Both the position numbers and the translations under genes were made by a program. From JAFEDN01 sp963795715 (GTDB lineage Bacteria; Pseudomonadota; Gammaproteobacteria; Coxiellales; Coxiellaceae): a stretch of 64,000 nucleotides of DNA. The stretch covers positions 434,001-498,000 of the forward strand of contig CAWCIY010000002.1 of NCBI GenBank assembly GCA_963795715.1, read 5' to 3'. Of this stretch, positions 18,643 through 28,545 are shown piece by piece; within the stretch, counting starts at the first letter, position 1; the number at the start of each line of letters is the position of its first letter. The notes under the pieces were generated by a model that was not told the origin of the DNA, made no database searches, and saw nothing but the letters and a program-made list of their open reading frames with translations.

Positions 18643-19830
18643 ATGAGTAGGCGGTTGGTTATACCAGAAGTTGAAGAATTAATTCACTTGCGCCAGCGAG
18701 TACAAGAAGCCGATCTCGAAAAACATCAAAATTTATTAAAAGATTTTCTTGGAGAGGTTAAAGCTATGATAGCAGATCAGGCAAAATTGCATTTGCCGGA
18801 AATGCTTGCAGACCATCGGTTGGCCATAACTCAGCCGCAAGTATTTTTAAGTTATGCTTGGGAAATTGAAGGCACGACTAAATATACTCACTTGCATACT
18901 TTCCTTAAATATCTAGCTGAAAATCTTACTCATGCTGGATTGACTGCTTGGTTAGATTTACAACGGATGACCGGCGATCTGGATACACAAATGCGTTCTA
19001 ACATTAAGCGAAGTCAGTATATATTATTAATTGGCACTCAACGTTATGCAGAAAGAACCAAACCAGGGAGTGAAACCAATGTCTGTAAAGAACTTAAATT
19101 TACATTGGACGAATATGAGAAAAGATTTAATCAAGATGAAAAAAGCGCTGATTTTATACTGCCATTAATGTTTGAAGGTGACTATAAAGCAACTTTTTCT
19201 ATCGTTAACAAATTCTTGATCCGAGATTGCCGTTCCTGGCATCCTTTAGAAACTGGACAATGGAAATCCTTTGAGAATTACATTAAAGAGTTAACACAAT
19301 TTGAACCATTGGGTATTTTACCCACTGTCTTGGGTATTAGCCGTCTTGAACCTGAGTTATTAAGATACCGTCAAGCCTGCCGGGAACAATATATTCAAAA
19401 ACAGAAGGCATTTATGAATACTTTGGAACTATTAAAACATAAGAAGCGCGAACTTGATGAAAAATTTCGATTTAATTCTCCAGCACACTCATTACCTCAT
19501 GAGCTGCACACTTCTTGCGAAATCAAACGAGAAAAAAAAATAGATATAGAAAATAAATATCCTGTCCCTTCTCTTCCGCCACAATTTACATCACAATCAA
19601 TATCGAATTCTATCCCTCCGATTTCTCCCTCCAGCCCTCCTGCTTCGTTTGTAGAGGAGAAGAAAAATTTTTCTGGAAAATTAGCTTATGGAAATGGCCA
19701 TGGGAAGTTTTTAATAAAAATCCGGTCACCATCGGGGCGACACCCATTGTGGGTGAAGCGGATAATTTTTTCTCGCTCTGTTGAACGCTCAGCCATTCAG
19801 GTGGATATCCGCGTTTTTGATCGTATTTAA
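18643..19830 (+). CDS. TIR-like domain protein, C-terminus altered by an IS remnant
   Basis: The start ATG follows a strong AAGGAG, 33 bases after the kinase stop, so the two genes form an operon. Residues about 63-190 read as a TIR or SEFIR-like domain: VFLSYAWEIEG, LTAWLDLQRMTGD, SQYILLIGTQRY, and a conserved Glu in SETNVCKELK. TIR domains act in NAD cleavage or in binding host TIR adaptors. The last 35 or so residues (from about 19725) are read from the antisense strand of an IS66 fragment, so the native C-terminus is lost or replaced. Confidence 0.75.
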   Translation: MSRRLVIPEVEELIHLRQRVQEADLEKHQNLLKDFLGEVKAMIADQAKLHLPEMLADHRLAITQPQVFLSYAWEIEGTTKYTHLHTFLKYLAENLTHAGLTAWLDLQRMTGDLDTQMRSNIKRSQYILLIGTQRYAERTKPGSETNVCKELKFTLDEYEKRFNQDEKSADFILPLMFEGDYKATFSIVNKFLIRDCRSWHPLETGQWKSFENYIKELTQFEPLGILPTVLGISRLEPELLRYRQACREQYIQKQKAFMNTLELLKHKKRELDEKFRFNSPAHSLPHELHTSCEIKREKKIDIENKYPVPSLPPQFTSQSISNSIPPISPSSPPASFVEEKKNFSGKLAYGNGHGKFLIKIRSPSGRHPLWVKRIIFSRSVERSAIQVDIRVFDRI

Positions 19831-20069
19831 CTCTCTGGTAAAGAAACTGATTATGGTTAAGTTGATGTTGTTCACAGAATTCTTTTCGAGTTAATCTACT
19901 GCTTTTCCAAGCAGAGACCATTGATTCCCAGTCAATTTTTTTGGTTTCAGCAGCAGCGTCATTGGGTGGTGCGATGATATTTTCCATTGAGTCTCCATCA
20001 GTTATTGGTATCACCGTACTATAAGCCAGTTTGAAAATTAAAAAAGAGTGCGGATTTTTTGACGCTTAC
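19725..20069 (-). mobile_element. IS66-family end with tnpA fragment
   Basis: On the minus strand, a terminal sequence starting GTAAGCGTCAAAAAATCC at 20069 fits an IS66 end. An ORF then starts at 19987 (MENIIAPPND) with IDWESMVSAWKSSRLTRKEF, the HTH region of IS66 accessory protein TnpA. Family similarity fades after PTMGVAPM near 19725, where the TIR gene begins. The rest of the element is missing. Confidence 0.6.
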
Positions 20070-20096
20070 TCTCATTCATCGTAAACTTCTAAATTT

Positions 20097-20133
20097 TGCG
20101 TGATCATTGTTTTTAACCAGAAGAGATCACGCA
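20097..20133. promoter_or_regulatory. Inverted repeat upstream of the NRPS-like gene
   Basis: TGCGTGATC (20097-20105) and GATCACGCA (20125-20133) form a 9-bp inverted repeat with a 19-base spacer. It could be an operator or a hairpin. The 20134-20239 stretch shows no gene. Confidence 0.3.
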
Positions 20134-20239
20134 TGGCCATACTATATCAAGGCAGCAACCGCCGTTATTTATTCATCATAAACATTGCTAAGAGATAAAG
20201 TCTTTATTAAGTTTCAAAAACTAGCGTTACGGTACTCGA

Positions 20240-22789
20240 TTGATTTGTTTCAGGAGTTTTTGTCAGCCTGACTTAGTTGCCATCATTTATGAAGATAAAA
20301 TAGTCACTTATGATTCATTAAATAAAAAATCTAATCAGATCGCTCATTTCCTCAAGAATCGAGGACTACCAACTGAAAGCATCATCGGGATTTGTCTGGA
20401 ACGCGATTTAAATATCGCTGCTGTTATCCTAGGGGTTATGAAGGCTGGGTTTGCTTATCTTCCACTAGAACCTAATTACCCGATTGAACGATTGTCTTAT
20501 ATGATTAAAGACAGTAAAGCAGCAGGATTAATACTCAATCAATCAATATTGAAAAATAAATTTTCTGATTTTCAAGGTCATATTTTCTATCTGCCCGAAT
20601 TGCTCAAATTTTCAGAAACTGAAGCTGACGATAACCCACTCACTTTGCCTTGCCCAGAAAACTTAGCCTATGTTATTTATACGTCTGGAAGCACTGGCAA
20701 TCCGAAAGGAGTAACAATTAGTCATCGCTCTCTTCATAATCATATGACTTGGATGCAAAGAGAATGTGGTTTTAACAAACAAGATATATTTCTTCAAAAG
20801 ACCCCTCTTTCTTTCGATGCATCTGTCTGGGAATTCTTTATCTCTTTTTATGTGAGTGGAAAATTAGTTATTGCTCCTAGGGATGCTTACGCTAATTCCG
20901 AACAGCTGGTTGATTTAATCATTTCAAATCATGTGACTGTTTTACAGATAGTTCCCGTTATTTTAAAGGAGTTGTTAGCGATTAAAAAATTTAAACAATG
21001 TGTCAGCCTAAAGAAAGTTTATTGCGGTGGTGAAGCCCTCACTCCTGAGCTGATTCGCGATTTCTTCAAAAAAATGACCATAGAACTACATAATCTCTAT
21101 GGGCCAACCGAGGTGACTATCCATGCGACTACCTGGCAATGTAGCTCAGAAGATGGAAAATTAAATAGTAGTTTAATTGGCAAGCCAATCATGAATGTTA
21201 AAGTATATGTTCTTGATCAGCACATGCAACTACTCCCCATAGGCGTCATGGGCGAATTATTTATTGGTGGTGAAGGCATTGCAACAGGTTATTTACACCA
21301 GTCTGAATTAACCCAACAAAAATTTATTGATAATCCCTTTGACAAAAAAAACGGAACTAAATTATATAGGACTGGTGACATAGCAAAATGGCGTCAAGAT
21401 GGCCGATTGGAATATTGGGGACGCTGCGACGATCAGGTTAAAATCAGAGGATGTCGAATAGAATTAACTGAGGTAGAGCATCATATTGCCAAATTTCCTT
21501 CAGTGGAACAATGCATGGTCACTGTCCATGACAGTGGACCAGGTAATCAATTCTTAGTTGCTTATTTGACAACCAATAAAAATTTAGCAATTAATCCTCA
21601 GGAATTGAGAAATTTTCTTCGTCAAAGCTTACCTTCCTACATGATCCCTAATTATTTCTATTTGCTAGATCATTTTGCAAAAACCCCGAATGGAAAAATT
21701 GATCGAAAAAATTTTTCTAACTTAACCAGTAAGCTGCTAACCAATGATGAAAATTATACCGCACCCAGTAATCACATAGAAGAACTATTGGTTGATATTT
21801 GGGAATCCATTTTGAAGACAAAATCTATCAGCGTTCATGATAATTTTTTTGATTTGGGTGGCAATTCTTTAGATGCCCTGAGAATATCTACTCACATTTA
21901 TGTGGCACTCAAAATTAAAGTCAGCTTAGGAAAATTATTTGAATTCCCTACCATTCATGAACTGGCTAAGATAATTGAAAATGATTTAAGAAAAACTCGC
22001 AAAAATTCCGAAACAAGGAATAAGCTTAAAATTTCCTCATTAATCCATTTAAACAAGGGGTATTTCAGAGCTCCTCTATTTTTGATACACCCTATAGGAG
22101 GCAGTGTTTTTTGGTATAAATATCTGGCACGTTATATTGACCATAAAAGATCGCTATATGCCATTCAGGATCCGAGTATAGAAGCTAATGAATTTTTATT
22201 CGAAACATTAGAAGAAATGGCTGCTTTTTATGTAGAGATCATCCAGAAAATCCAGAGTAGTGGCCCTTATCTATTAGGTGGAGCCTCTTTCGGCGCTACA
22301 GTTGCAATCGAGATTGCCAAGCAATTACAAACGCGTGGAGAAATAGTTGAGTTCGTTGGCTTGTTGGATGGTTGGGCATTTTATCACGCATTAGAAAATG
22401 ATAAGTCCAATTTTGATCAGGTAATGCGAGAACAAAATCAAAGAATTTTTACCAATTTTATTCAAAATGATATCACATATGCCGACTTTCTATTAAATTT
22501 ACAGTGGCAACGTGAAAAAATGTTGTCCTGTTATCAAATCCCGAAGTTAGACATGAAATTGACTTTATTAAAGGCCATGGAGCTATGGGATATTTTTAAA
22601 CAAGAATCATTGAATGGATGGCAAAATTTCACAACTAAACCTGTTGATTGCCATCTAGTTCCTGGAAATCACGAGACCATGTTTTATGAGCCAAATGTTC
22701 AAATCTTAGCTAGCAAATTAAATCAAATATTGAGTTTACTTAAAATTGAACAGCATTATCCCGAAGATCAGTCAGTGGCTATTGCATAA
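20240..22789 (+). CDS. NRPS-like enzyme: adenylation, carrier and thioesterase domains
   Basis: An 849-residue protein opening at a TTG, with an in-frame stop 15 bases upstream; the first 10-20 residues of the usual adenylation domain seem to be missing. Motifs in order: A1 VTYDSLN, A3 YTSGSTGNPKG, A4 FDASVWEFF, A5 NLYGPTEV, A7 YRTGDIAKW, A8 VKIRGCRIEL, A10 PNGKIDRK, carrier DNFFDLGGNSLDALR, and thioesterase GGASFG with a later GNHETM. There is no condensation or oxidase domain. By eye alignment to GrsA, the binding pocket reads about D-A-W-Q-Y-G-L-I-H-K, close to the known glutamine code. Such stand-alone A-T-TE enzymes often dimerise or cyclise their substrate. The carrier needs a phosphopantetheinyl transferase, and the one at 11426 is truncated. 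Confidence 0.88.
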   Translation: MICFRSFCQPDLVAIIYEDKIVTYDSLNKKSNQIAHFLKNRGLPTESIIGICLERDLNIAAVILGVMKAGFAYLPLEPNYPIERLSYMIKDSKAAGLILNQSILKNKFSDFQGHIFYLPELLKFSETEADDNPLTLPCPENLAYVIYTSGSTGNPKGVTISHRSLHNHMTWMQRECGFNKQDIFLQKTPLSFDASVWEFFISFYVSGKLVIAPRDAYANSEQLVDLIISNHVTVLQIVPVILKELLAIKKFKQCVSLKKVYCGGEALTPELIRDFFKKMTIELHNLYGPTEVTIHATTWQCSSEDGKLNSSLIGKPIMNVKVYVLDQHMQLLPIGVMGELFIGGEGIATGYLHQSELTQQKFIDNPFDKKNGTKLYRTGDIAKWRQDGRLEYWGRCDDQVKIRGCRIELTEVEHHIAKFPSVEQCMVTVHDSGPGNQFLVAYLTTNKNLAINPQELRNFLRQSLPSYMIPNYFYLLDHFAKTPNGKIDRKNFSNLTSKLLTNDENYTAPSNHIEELLVDIWESILKTKSISVHDNFFDLGGNSLDALRISTHIYVALKIKVSLGKLFEFPTIHELAKIIENDLRKTRKNSETRNKLKISSLIHLNKGYFRAPLFLIHPIGGSVFWYKYLARYIDHKRSLYAIQDPSIEANEFLFETLEEMAAFYVEIIQKIQSSGPYLLGGASFGATVAIEIAKQLQTRGEIVEFVGLLDGWAFYHALENDKSNFDQVMREQNQRIFTNFIQNDITYADFLLNLQWQREKMLSCYQIPKLDMKLTLLKAMELWDIFKQESLNGWQNFTTKPVDCHLVPGNHETMFYEPNVQILASKLNQILSLLKIEQHYPEDQSVAIA

Positions 22790-22877
22790 GGAACTTATCT
22801 TTCCTATCCAATAATACATAATTAGCTAGAATTTCTTTGCATGTGAATATAGTCATCACGAATGAATTTTTGATATG

Positions 22878-22962
22878 GTCATTGCGAGCGTGAGCGAAGC
22901 AATCCAGTTTCGAACTTTGTAGAAGCTCTGCAATGGATTGCTTCGCTCGCGCTCGCAATGAC
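22878..22962. repeat. Palindromic repeat with 29-bp arms
   Basis: GTCATTGCGAGCGTGAGCG... at 22878-22906 and its complement at 22934-22962 differ at one base and flank a 27-base loop. GTCATTGCGAGC palindromes of this kind are dispersed in several intracellular and other proteobacterial genomes. It may serve as a terminator for the NRPS-like gene. The rest of 22790-23191 shows no gene except the AAGGAG before 23192. Confidence 0.7.
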
Positions 22963-23191
22963 GAGGACTCCTAAAACCCAATCGCTTTGAGTATATCAAC
23001 TGATACTCTCTAAATAATTAGTGCCATCGATTGAGGAAAGAATTAAAGCGTGTCATTATTGCAGTAAGCGATTTTAATGCAGGAATGGCGAAGCTGTAGT
23101 GTTCGGAATACCATCAATCGTCTCGATTACCAGCAAACAAAAGTGAGAAATTAGTAGACTACACCATTTTATATTCTTAAAAGGAGTTGAT

Positions 23192-26100
23192 ATGTCTCGA
23201 AAGAATGGCACAAGGTATGCAACGAATAGTAGAAAAAGAAAAAGGGATCGAATTGAAGCAACACCGAACACTCCATTTTCAAATGTATCCTTAAGCTCAT
23301 CTACATGCTCTAGAATTAATCCAGACATATCTGAGTTGGACTTAGAAGAGATCAAACCAATCACTAAATTGTTAGATCGAGATGAAAGCGATGAGGATGG
23401 GGATAAATACGAGATTGAGGCAGATGAAGTTGAGGAAGAAGAAAAAAAGGATGGTGAAGATGAAGGTAAAAAGGAGAAAAAAGGTATTGAGGTTAGTTTA
23501 ATTACTCCGAAAAACATTAAAATCAATTTAAAGAAGAGTACCGATAGATTGGCTAACTGGATTGAAGCTTTTTTAAAAAGATCAGAGCTTTTATATATCA
23601 CTGAAAAACCATTTGATTATCAGCTTAACCCCATTAGAGAGTTTTATGAAAATCGTCAAGTAACCTCCACTCCGCAGGCAATTACTTTTTCAATAGCGAC
23701 CGGAGTAGGTAAAACATTCTTGTTTGGTAGCATAGCTATTATTACACAAGAAAAGACGTTGATTGTTTGCCCCAGCAATATCTTATGCGAACAAACCATT
23801 GATCGTTTAAACCAGTATGCTAAAAAACATAATCCACAAGAAGAGAAAACTAATGATTTTAATATTCGAAAAATCAGGCCAAAACCCACTAAAGAAGGTT
23901 TAATAAGTTTATTTAGTTCGAATCATTGTATAGTCACCACATACGCAATGTTAGTGAGACATTTAGAAAAAATACCCTGGTCTATAATAGATTCTGTGGT
24001 ACTTGACGAAGCTCATCGCTCATTTTCTGAAAAAAGATCAAAAATGGTAAAGACGATTATGAGCAACGAATGTAACATTTATGCTTATACAGCGACTCCC
24101 AATAACAGGAAAATAAAACGTGGAAAAGGTAGTGTAACCAGTTGTGAGGAATTGCTGAATTACCCTAACAATATTATCACTTCTCTTAGTTTCAAAGAAG
24201 CCATCGAAATTGGCGCTAATGTACCGATAGTTACCGCGTTAATCCAAATAGAGAGTGTTGAGTTAAAACTGGAACAAAAGAATGCTGGAAGAGAAATCTC
24301 TGAAGATCAGGCTGGCAAGCAGTTAAATCAATTAGAGGAACAAAAAAAAGATATTTATGCCGCTATTGTTGATGTTTATATGAACGGTGGTGATACTGAG
24401 AACGATGAAGGTAAGAAAATTTGGCATCGTGGCCAACAATGTATTTGTTTTTGTCCAGGTATCGACTCCGCACAAAAATTGGCCGAACGTTTTAGAGAAA
24501 AAATTACGAACCTAGATCTTGTAGATCCTGATAAATCGTTGCGTAAAGATTATGAAGAAAACAGAAAAAAAACAAAGTTAGGAGAATTCTGTATCGCAAA
24601 ATCAGTAAATTCAGCGTTAGATAAGCGTGAAAGCAAACAAATCATTACACAATATCGGGCGGGTGGAATTTTAATATTAACCGGCGCTGACATGTTGATC
24701 GAAGGCTTCGATAATCCCCGAACCAGTATAGTCATCAATCTTCGTCCTACCAAATCAGAAATTATAAAAATACAAAGTTGTGGGCGTGGTTTTAGAAAAG
24801 ATAAAGACGATAATATTAAACGGGAGAAAATCTGTTATATTTATGATTTATATTGGGGTAATACAGATTGCTTATATTTCTTTCAATATTTAGAAACTGA
24901 AAAACATAAATATCAATTTCACTGGGGTGATGTCAATGCTCGAAGAAAAAAATTACTTGAAAATAAACGAGACCTTTATCAAAACTTCACCGAAGTGCCG
25001 ATTACAGAAATAGCGGATAAAATTAAGATTATTCGCAATGCCGAAGGAGCTTCAACTATCATTCGTGGTTTAAGGACTAAATCTGACAAGGTTTATAAAA
25101 AAAATACCTCGAAAGTTTCAATGTTTAGCGATTATCAGCATGAAATAGGTTGGTATTCTCCTATCAGTGCAGAATTTAAAAGTATATTTAATGAAATAGA
25201 AAATTTAGATCAATCATTAAAAATGATTAATGAGAAATTTACAGGGTACGATCTTCATGTTAAAAATCCAGAGCACTCTAGCGAAGAGAAAAAAATATCG
25301 GAAAGTCTCTCTAAGAAACCTCGACAGCATAGGGAATTGATATTAACATGTACTGATATTCAAGAGCGTCTAATCAATCAAAGCTCATGCGTCAAATCTC
25401 TTCTCGAGGACATGTTTTCAATTTCTCAAAAAAATAATACTGAAAGTAAACATACTACAAAAACCGCATCAAAAAATTCAGCATCAAAAAATATTGATAT
25501 AGAGCCCCTTGATAAAATTTTAAAAAAATATCAAGAATTAATTCAAGCAATAACTAATCAATTTGAATGCTTAGGTGATCTAACCACTTTTTTAAACGTC
25601 AATGATCCTTCTGGAAATGTCTTAGAAAATTTGAAAAATCTAATCAAAAACCTAAGTTACAACTTATTAGTTCATCGTAAAGATATTATTAAAAAGTTAC
25701 ATCAGGATAAAATCGATCAATGGGTGAAAAAGCATGACAAATATGCGTTGGAACAAATCATTGATGATTTTTGCTATTACCATATCAATAAGCAAGGAGG
25801 TGAGGAATTTGAAAAAAAATATGCTATTTCTGTTACGAACATTAAATTGATAAGGGGAATTATTAAAAGCTTAGCCAGCAAAAATTTTAAAGAATCCTCC
25901 CGTAGCAATGATATGAATTCTCAGGATGACTGTTCTCAAGATTCGCAGGACGAATCTTCTGAAGAATCTAAGCAATTTTATGAATTTCCAGCTTTAATTC
26001 GCTATATAGTAAAGTTCCGGGGAAAGCATTTCCAATACAAAATTGAGATTTTGGAGGATCTATTAAGCACAATACCCGATGACAATCCTTTAGATTTTAT

Positions 26101-26839
26101 TCGCGATGGATATGGGTATAAAGGCACACCCTTGCATGCCTTGATAAGAAATTTTGAACCCGAGATAGATATAGACTTCTTCTTTTTACTGTTGTGTCGA
26201 ATTAATGATATTGATTGTGTAGATAAAGATTTTAATTCCTGTCTTCACAGCGCTGCTCATGAAGAGAAGAAACTGGAGTGGCCAACAGCTCAATTACTTT
26301 TATTAGCGATGAAAGCCAATCCTAATTTGAAAAATACCGAAGGAGCAACCCCAGCATCTATATCAAAAGAATCACTCTGTAGAGCAATGTATTCCAAACA
26401 GGCTCAAGGCATTTTAACGCGCGACCAAAATGGTCGTAATGTTCTCCACCATATTTTAAAAAATAATAATTTGAATTATAGCACGATAAAAAAACTTATT
26501 GATGCTAAGGCAGATGTGAATGTCAGGGATAATAAAGGACTGATGCCAATCATGTATCTATCTAAAATAAATCGCAAAAATATCAATATTATCCAATTAC
26601 TATTGGAAAAAAAGGTAGATATTAACTCTCAAAACAGTGATAATGAAACCCATCTTCATCTTTTATTCAAAAATTTTTACGAGGAAACCAAAGATATTGG
26701 CTCAAATTACCATGCTCGTAACAGCCCAGCTTTAAATCCATTTGAAAGAGTACAGTTGTTCAGTCAACTTATTAACATGAAGGGCAACCTCACTTTGCAA
26801 AATTCCAATTTAATGACTCCTTTAGAAATAATTTATTAA
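23192..26839 (+). CDS. SF2 helicase with C-terminal ankyrin repeats (first part of a split gene)
   Basis: The ATG follows AAGGAG. After a basic KRKRDR patch (about 15-20) and an acidic region (65-95), the helicase core shows Walker A ATGVGKTF (169-176), DEAH (272-275), TATP (300-303) and QSCGRGFR (528-535). This is the Res-type SF2 fold of restriction and defence helicases. Residues about 970-1215 are ankyrin-like (GTPLHALI, NSCLHSAAHEEKK, GRNVLHHILKNNNL, KADVNVRDNKGLMP). The frame ends at a TAA (26837-26839), but the same frame runs on with no other stop to 28141, so the intact protein was about 1650 residues. The role is open: phage defence or a secreted effector. Confidence 0.85.
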   Translation: MSRKNGTRYATNSRKRKRDRIEATPNTPFSNVSLSSSTCSRINPDISELDLEEIKPITKLLDRDESDEDGDKYEIEADEVEEEEKKDGEDEGKKEKKGIEVSLITPKNIKINLKKSTDRLANWIEAFLKRSELLYITEKPFDYQLNPIREFYENRQVTSTPQAITFSIATGVGKTFLFGSIAIITQEKTLIVCPSNILCEQTIDRLNQYAKKHNPQEEKTNDFNIRKIRPKPTKEGLISLFSSNHCIVTTYAMLVRHLEKIPWSIIDSVVLDEAHRSFSEKRSKMVKTIMSNECNIYAYTATPNNRKIKRGKGSVTSCEELLNYPNNIITSLSFKEAIEIGANVPIVTALIQIESVELKLEQKNAGREISEDQAGKQLNQLEEQKKDIYAAIVDVYMNGGDTENDEGKKIWHRGQQCICFCPGIDSAQKLAERFREKITNLDLVDPDKSLRKDYEENRKKTKLGEFCIAKSVNSALDKRESKQIITQYRAGGILILTGADMLIEGFDNPRTSIVINLRPTKSEIIKIQSCGRGFRKDKDDNIKREKICYIYDLYWGNTDCLYFFQYLETEKHKYQFHWGDVNARRKKLLENKRDLYQNFTEVPITEIADKIKIIRNAEGASTIIRGLRTKSDKVYKKNTSKVSMFSDYQHEIGWYSPISAEFKSIFNEIENLDQSLKMINEKFTGYDLHVKNPEHSSEEKKISESLSKKPRQHRELILTCTDIQERLINQSSCVKSLLEDMFSISQKNNTESKHTTKTASKNSASKNIDIEPLDKILKKYQELIQAITNQFECLGDLTTFLNVNDPSGNVLENLKNLIKNLSYNLLVHRKDIIKKLHQDKIDQWVKKHDKYALEQIIDDFCYYHINKQGGEEFEKKYAISVTNIKLIRGIIKSLASKNFKESSRSNDMNSQDDCSQDSQDESSEESKQFYEFPALIRYIVKFRGKHFQYKIEILEDLLSTIPDDNPLDFIRDGYGYKGTPLHALIRNFEPEIDIDFFFLLLCRINDIDCVDKDFNSCLHSAAHEEKKLEWPTAQLLLLAMKANPNLKNTEGATPASISKESLCRAMYSKQAQGILTRDQNGRNVLHHILKNNNLNYSTIKKLIDAKADVNVRDNKGLMPIMYLSKINRKNINIIQLLLEKKVDINSQNSDNETHLHLLFKNFYEETKDIGSNYHARNSPALNPFERVQLFSQLINMKGNLTLQNSNLMTPLEIIY

Positions 26840-28141
26840 CAATTCAATCGACTATTTGATTTACTTAGACCCCAACCCTTTAAGAACCGGCTTAAAATAA
26901 AAAATTTGACCGATTGTTTCCATGTAATAAAAAATTTAAATGTGATTCCGAATGATATTATAAGTACAGCTTTGGAAAAATTACTAAATACTATCAATAT
27001 GTTGAATACAGAATTTAAACCTATAACTTTACAGAGACCAGAAGATGATATTAAGATGCCTGAAAATCCGCTTTCTTCTCCTATAACAGACCTAAAATTA
27101 AATAGTATTCCTCCAGTTAACAATTTAGAAGATCGTCAACAAGAGCAAGAGGCATACTACCGAAGTATAGAGTTTACGCCTTCAATAGCTTTACCAACGC
27201 CATCAACTGCAAAAAAATCTCACACAAAAGAGCTTAGTGAAACCAAAGAGGAACATAAAAGCGTGGTCGAAGATAAAGATAATTTAATTCATATCGGACA
27301 ATGGGGAGAATATTTTATTTACAATAAACTGCGACAGCATTATCGTGATAAATATCAGGGTAACATTGTAGAATTTTTTCCTCCGCAAGTTTTAACCAAT
27401 TTTGAAGCCAAGCAATATAGTGGGTTTAAAGGATTTCAATTAAAAGGATTTCAAAAGAGGGATCATCGTCTATTAGAAGTCTTTATCACTGTAGAATGGT
27501 TAAATATGTGGCCAAAAGGGTGTGATCTTCTGACTGAACGAAAGAATTATGAAAAATTTAAAAATACAGATATGATTATTACTAAAATAAGGGCTTATGA
27601 TATATTTTTGCTTGAACGACTGCCAGCTGACCATGAATTAAAAACTCATCTTAATACGTACATTTTTGTTTATTCTGCTTTACTTTCCTCGGTTAAGCTT
27701 TATTACATTAATAAAAAGGCTGACTCTCGAGAACAAACTCATATTAATGGTTTTGTTATTTTGTCATTGGTTCGTCAGTACATTCAGATTATGAAAGATT
27801 CATGGCAAGGTTTAGTAGAAGACCAAAATACTAAAATGCAATTAATGCGACACATATCGGCTGGTTCGGATGGTAAATTCATTAAAAAAGAACGTTACAT
27901 AGAAATTAAAAGTACCTCTTGGCTAGAGAAACATGGTACGGTATTTAAAAAAAATCAGTGCAATGCAATGCGCGAATATAAAGAAAAATATTGTATTTAC
28001 CGGCTATTTGGAGTGCCTAATATTAATGAAGCTGAAATTGAAAATCCAGTCAATAAACCCAAAATAAATAAAATTAAAAATCCTTACAAAAAAATTCGTG
28101 ATGATCAATTGAATTTTAGTTCTATTACACTTGAAATTTAA
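26840..28141 (+). pseudogene. DUF3883-type nuclease-like C-terminal part of the split helicase gene
   Basis: This is the direct in-frame continuation after the single TAA at 26837-26839; separately it could start only at TTG 26906 without a ribosome site. Residues near the end read RYIEIKSTSWLEKHG and then NQCNAMREYKEKYCIYRLF. The E-x-K core and the following Asn/Tyr pattern fit DUF3883/restriction-endonuclease-like folds, often found next to defence helicases. The middle (WGEYFIYNKLRQHYRDKY) fits the entry helix of that fold. Translation of this part needs stop readthrough or reinitiation. Confidence 0.65.
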
Positions 28142-28178
28142 ATTTCAAAATAAATTCATTTTCTGTTTGATTAACTAA

Positions 28179-28245
28179 GGACTCTCGCATAGGTGAGTAA
28201 GTCGGCGGGGAAGCTTCGCCGACTTACTCACCTATGCGAGGGTCC
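28179..28245. repeat. Very long hairpin with 29-bp arms
   Basis: Arms 28179-28207 and 28217-28245 are complementary except for one G-T pair, with a 9-base loop GGGAAGCTT. The hairpin starts 38 bases after the DUF3883 stop. It may act as a strong terminator or be a palindromic mobile repeat. No T-run follows. The rest of 28142-28545 holds only the doubtful ORF at 28315. Confidence 0.75.
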
Positions 28246-28314
28246 TAACAATTGACCCGGATTCTCTACGAAGAACTCCTGGATTGTCAGGTTAATACTT
28301 CTTGAGCCCAATTC

Positions 28315-28485
28315 ATGAAAATTAATTTTCGTACAGTGGAGTATTATCGCGAAAATATGAGGGAAAAGATTAGCGCCAGGTCAAAAAAAGACTTAATTAC
28401 TAAAGTTAAGGAAACTGATTTTATGGGCTATATGCCTCATTTGAAAAAAATATGTCTAGAGTCTCCGAGTTTTAAAAATACATAA
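28315..28485 (+). CDS. Small hypothetical ORF
   Basis: A 56-residue frame beginning MKINFRTVEYYRENM with a Lys-rich body. There is no ribosome site. It may be a gene remnant. Confidence 0.2.
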   Translation: MKINFRTVEYYRENMREKISARSKKDLITKVKETDFMGYMPHLKKICLESPSFKNT

Positions 28486-28545
28486 AAAATGCTAAGTGTA
28501 TATTTCTTTTTAATATTTCGTTATAATAGATAAGGAGGTGAGTCC

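Noticed and set aside
20133..20198. 21-residue ORF starting at ATG 20133
   Set aside because: It is very short, with no ribosome site, and is partly inside the inverted repeat.
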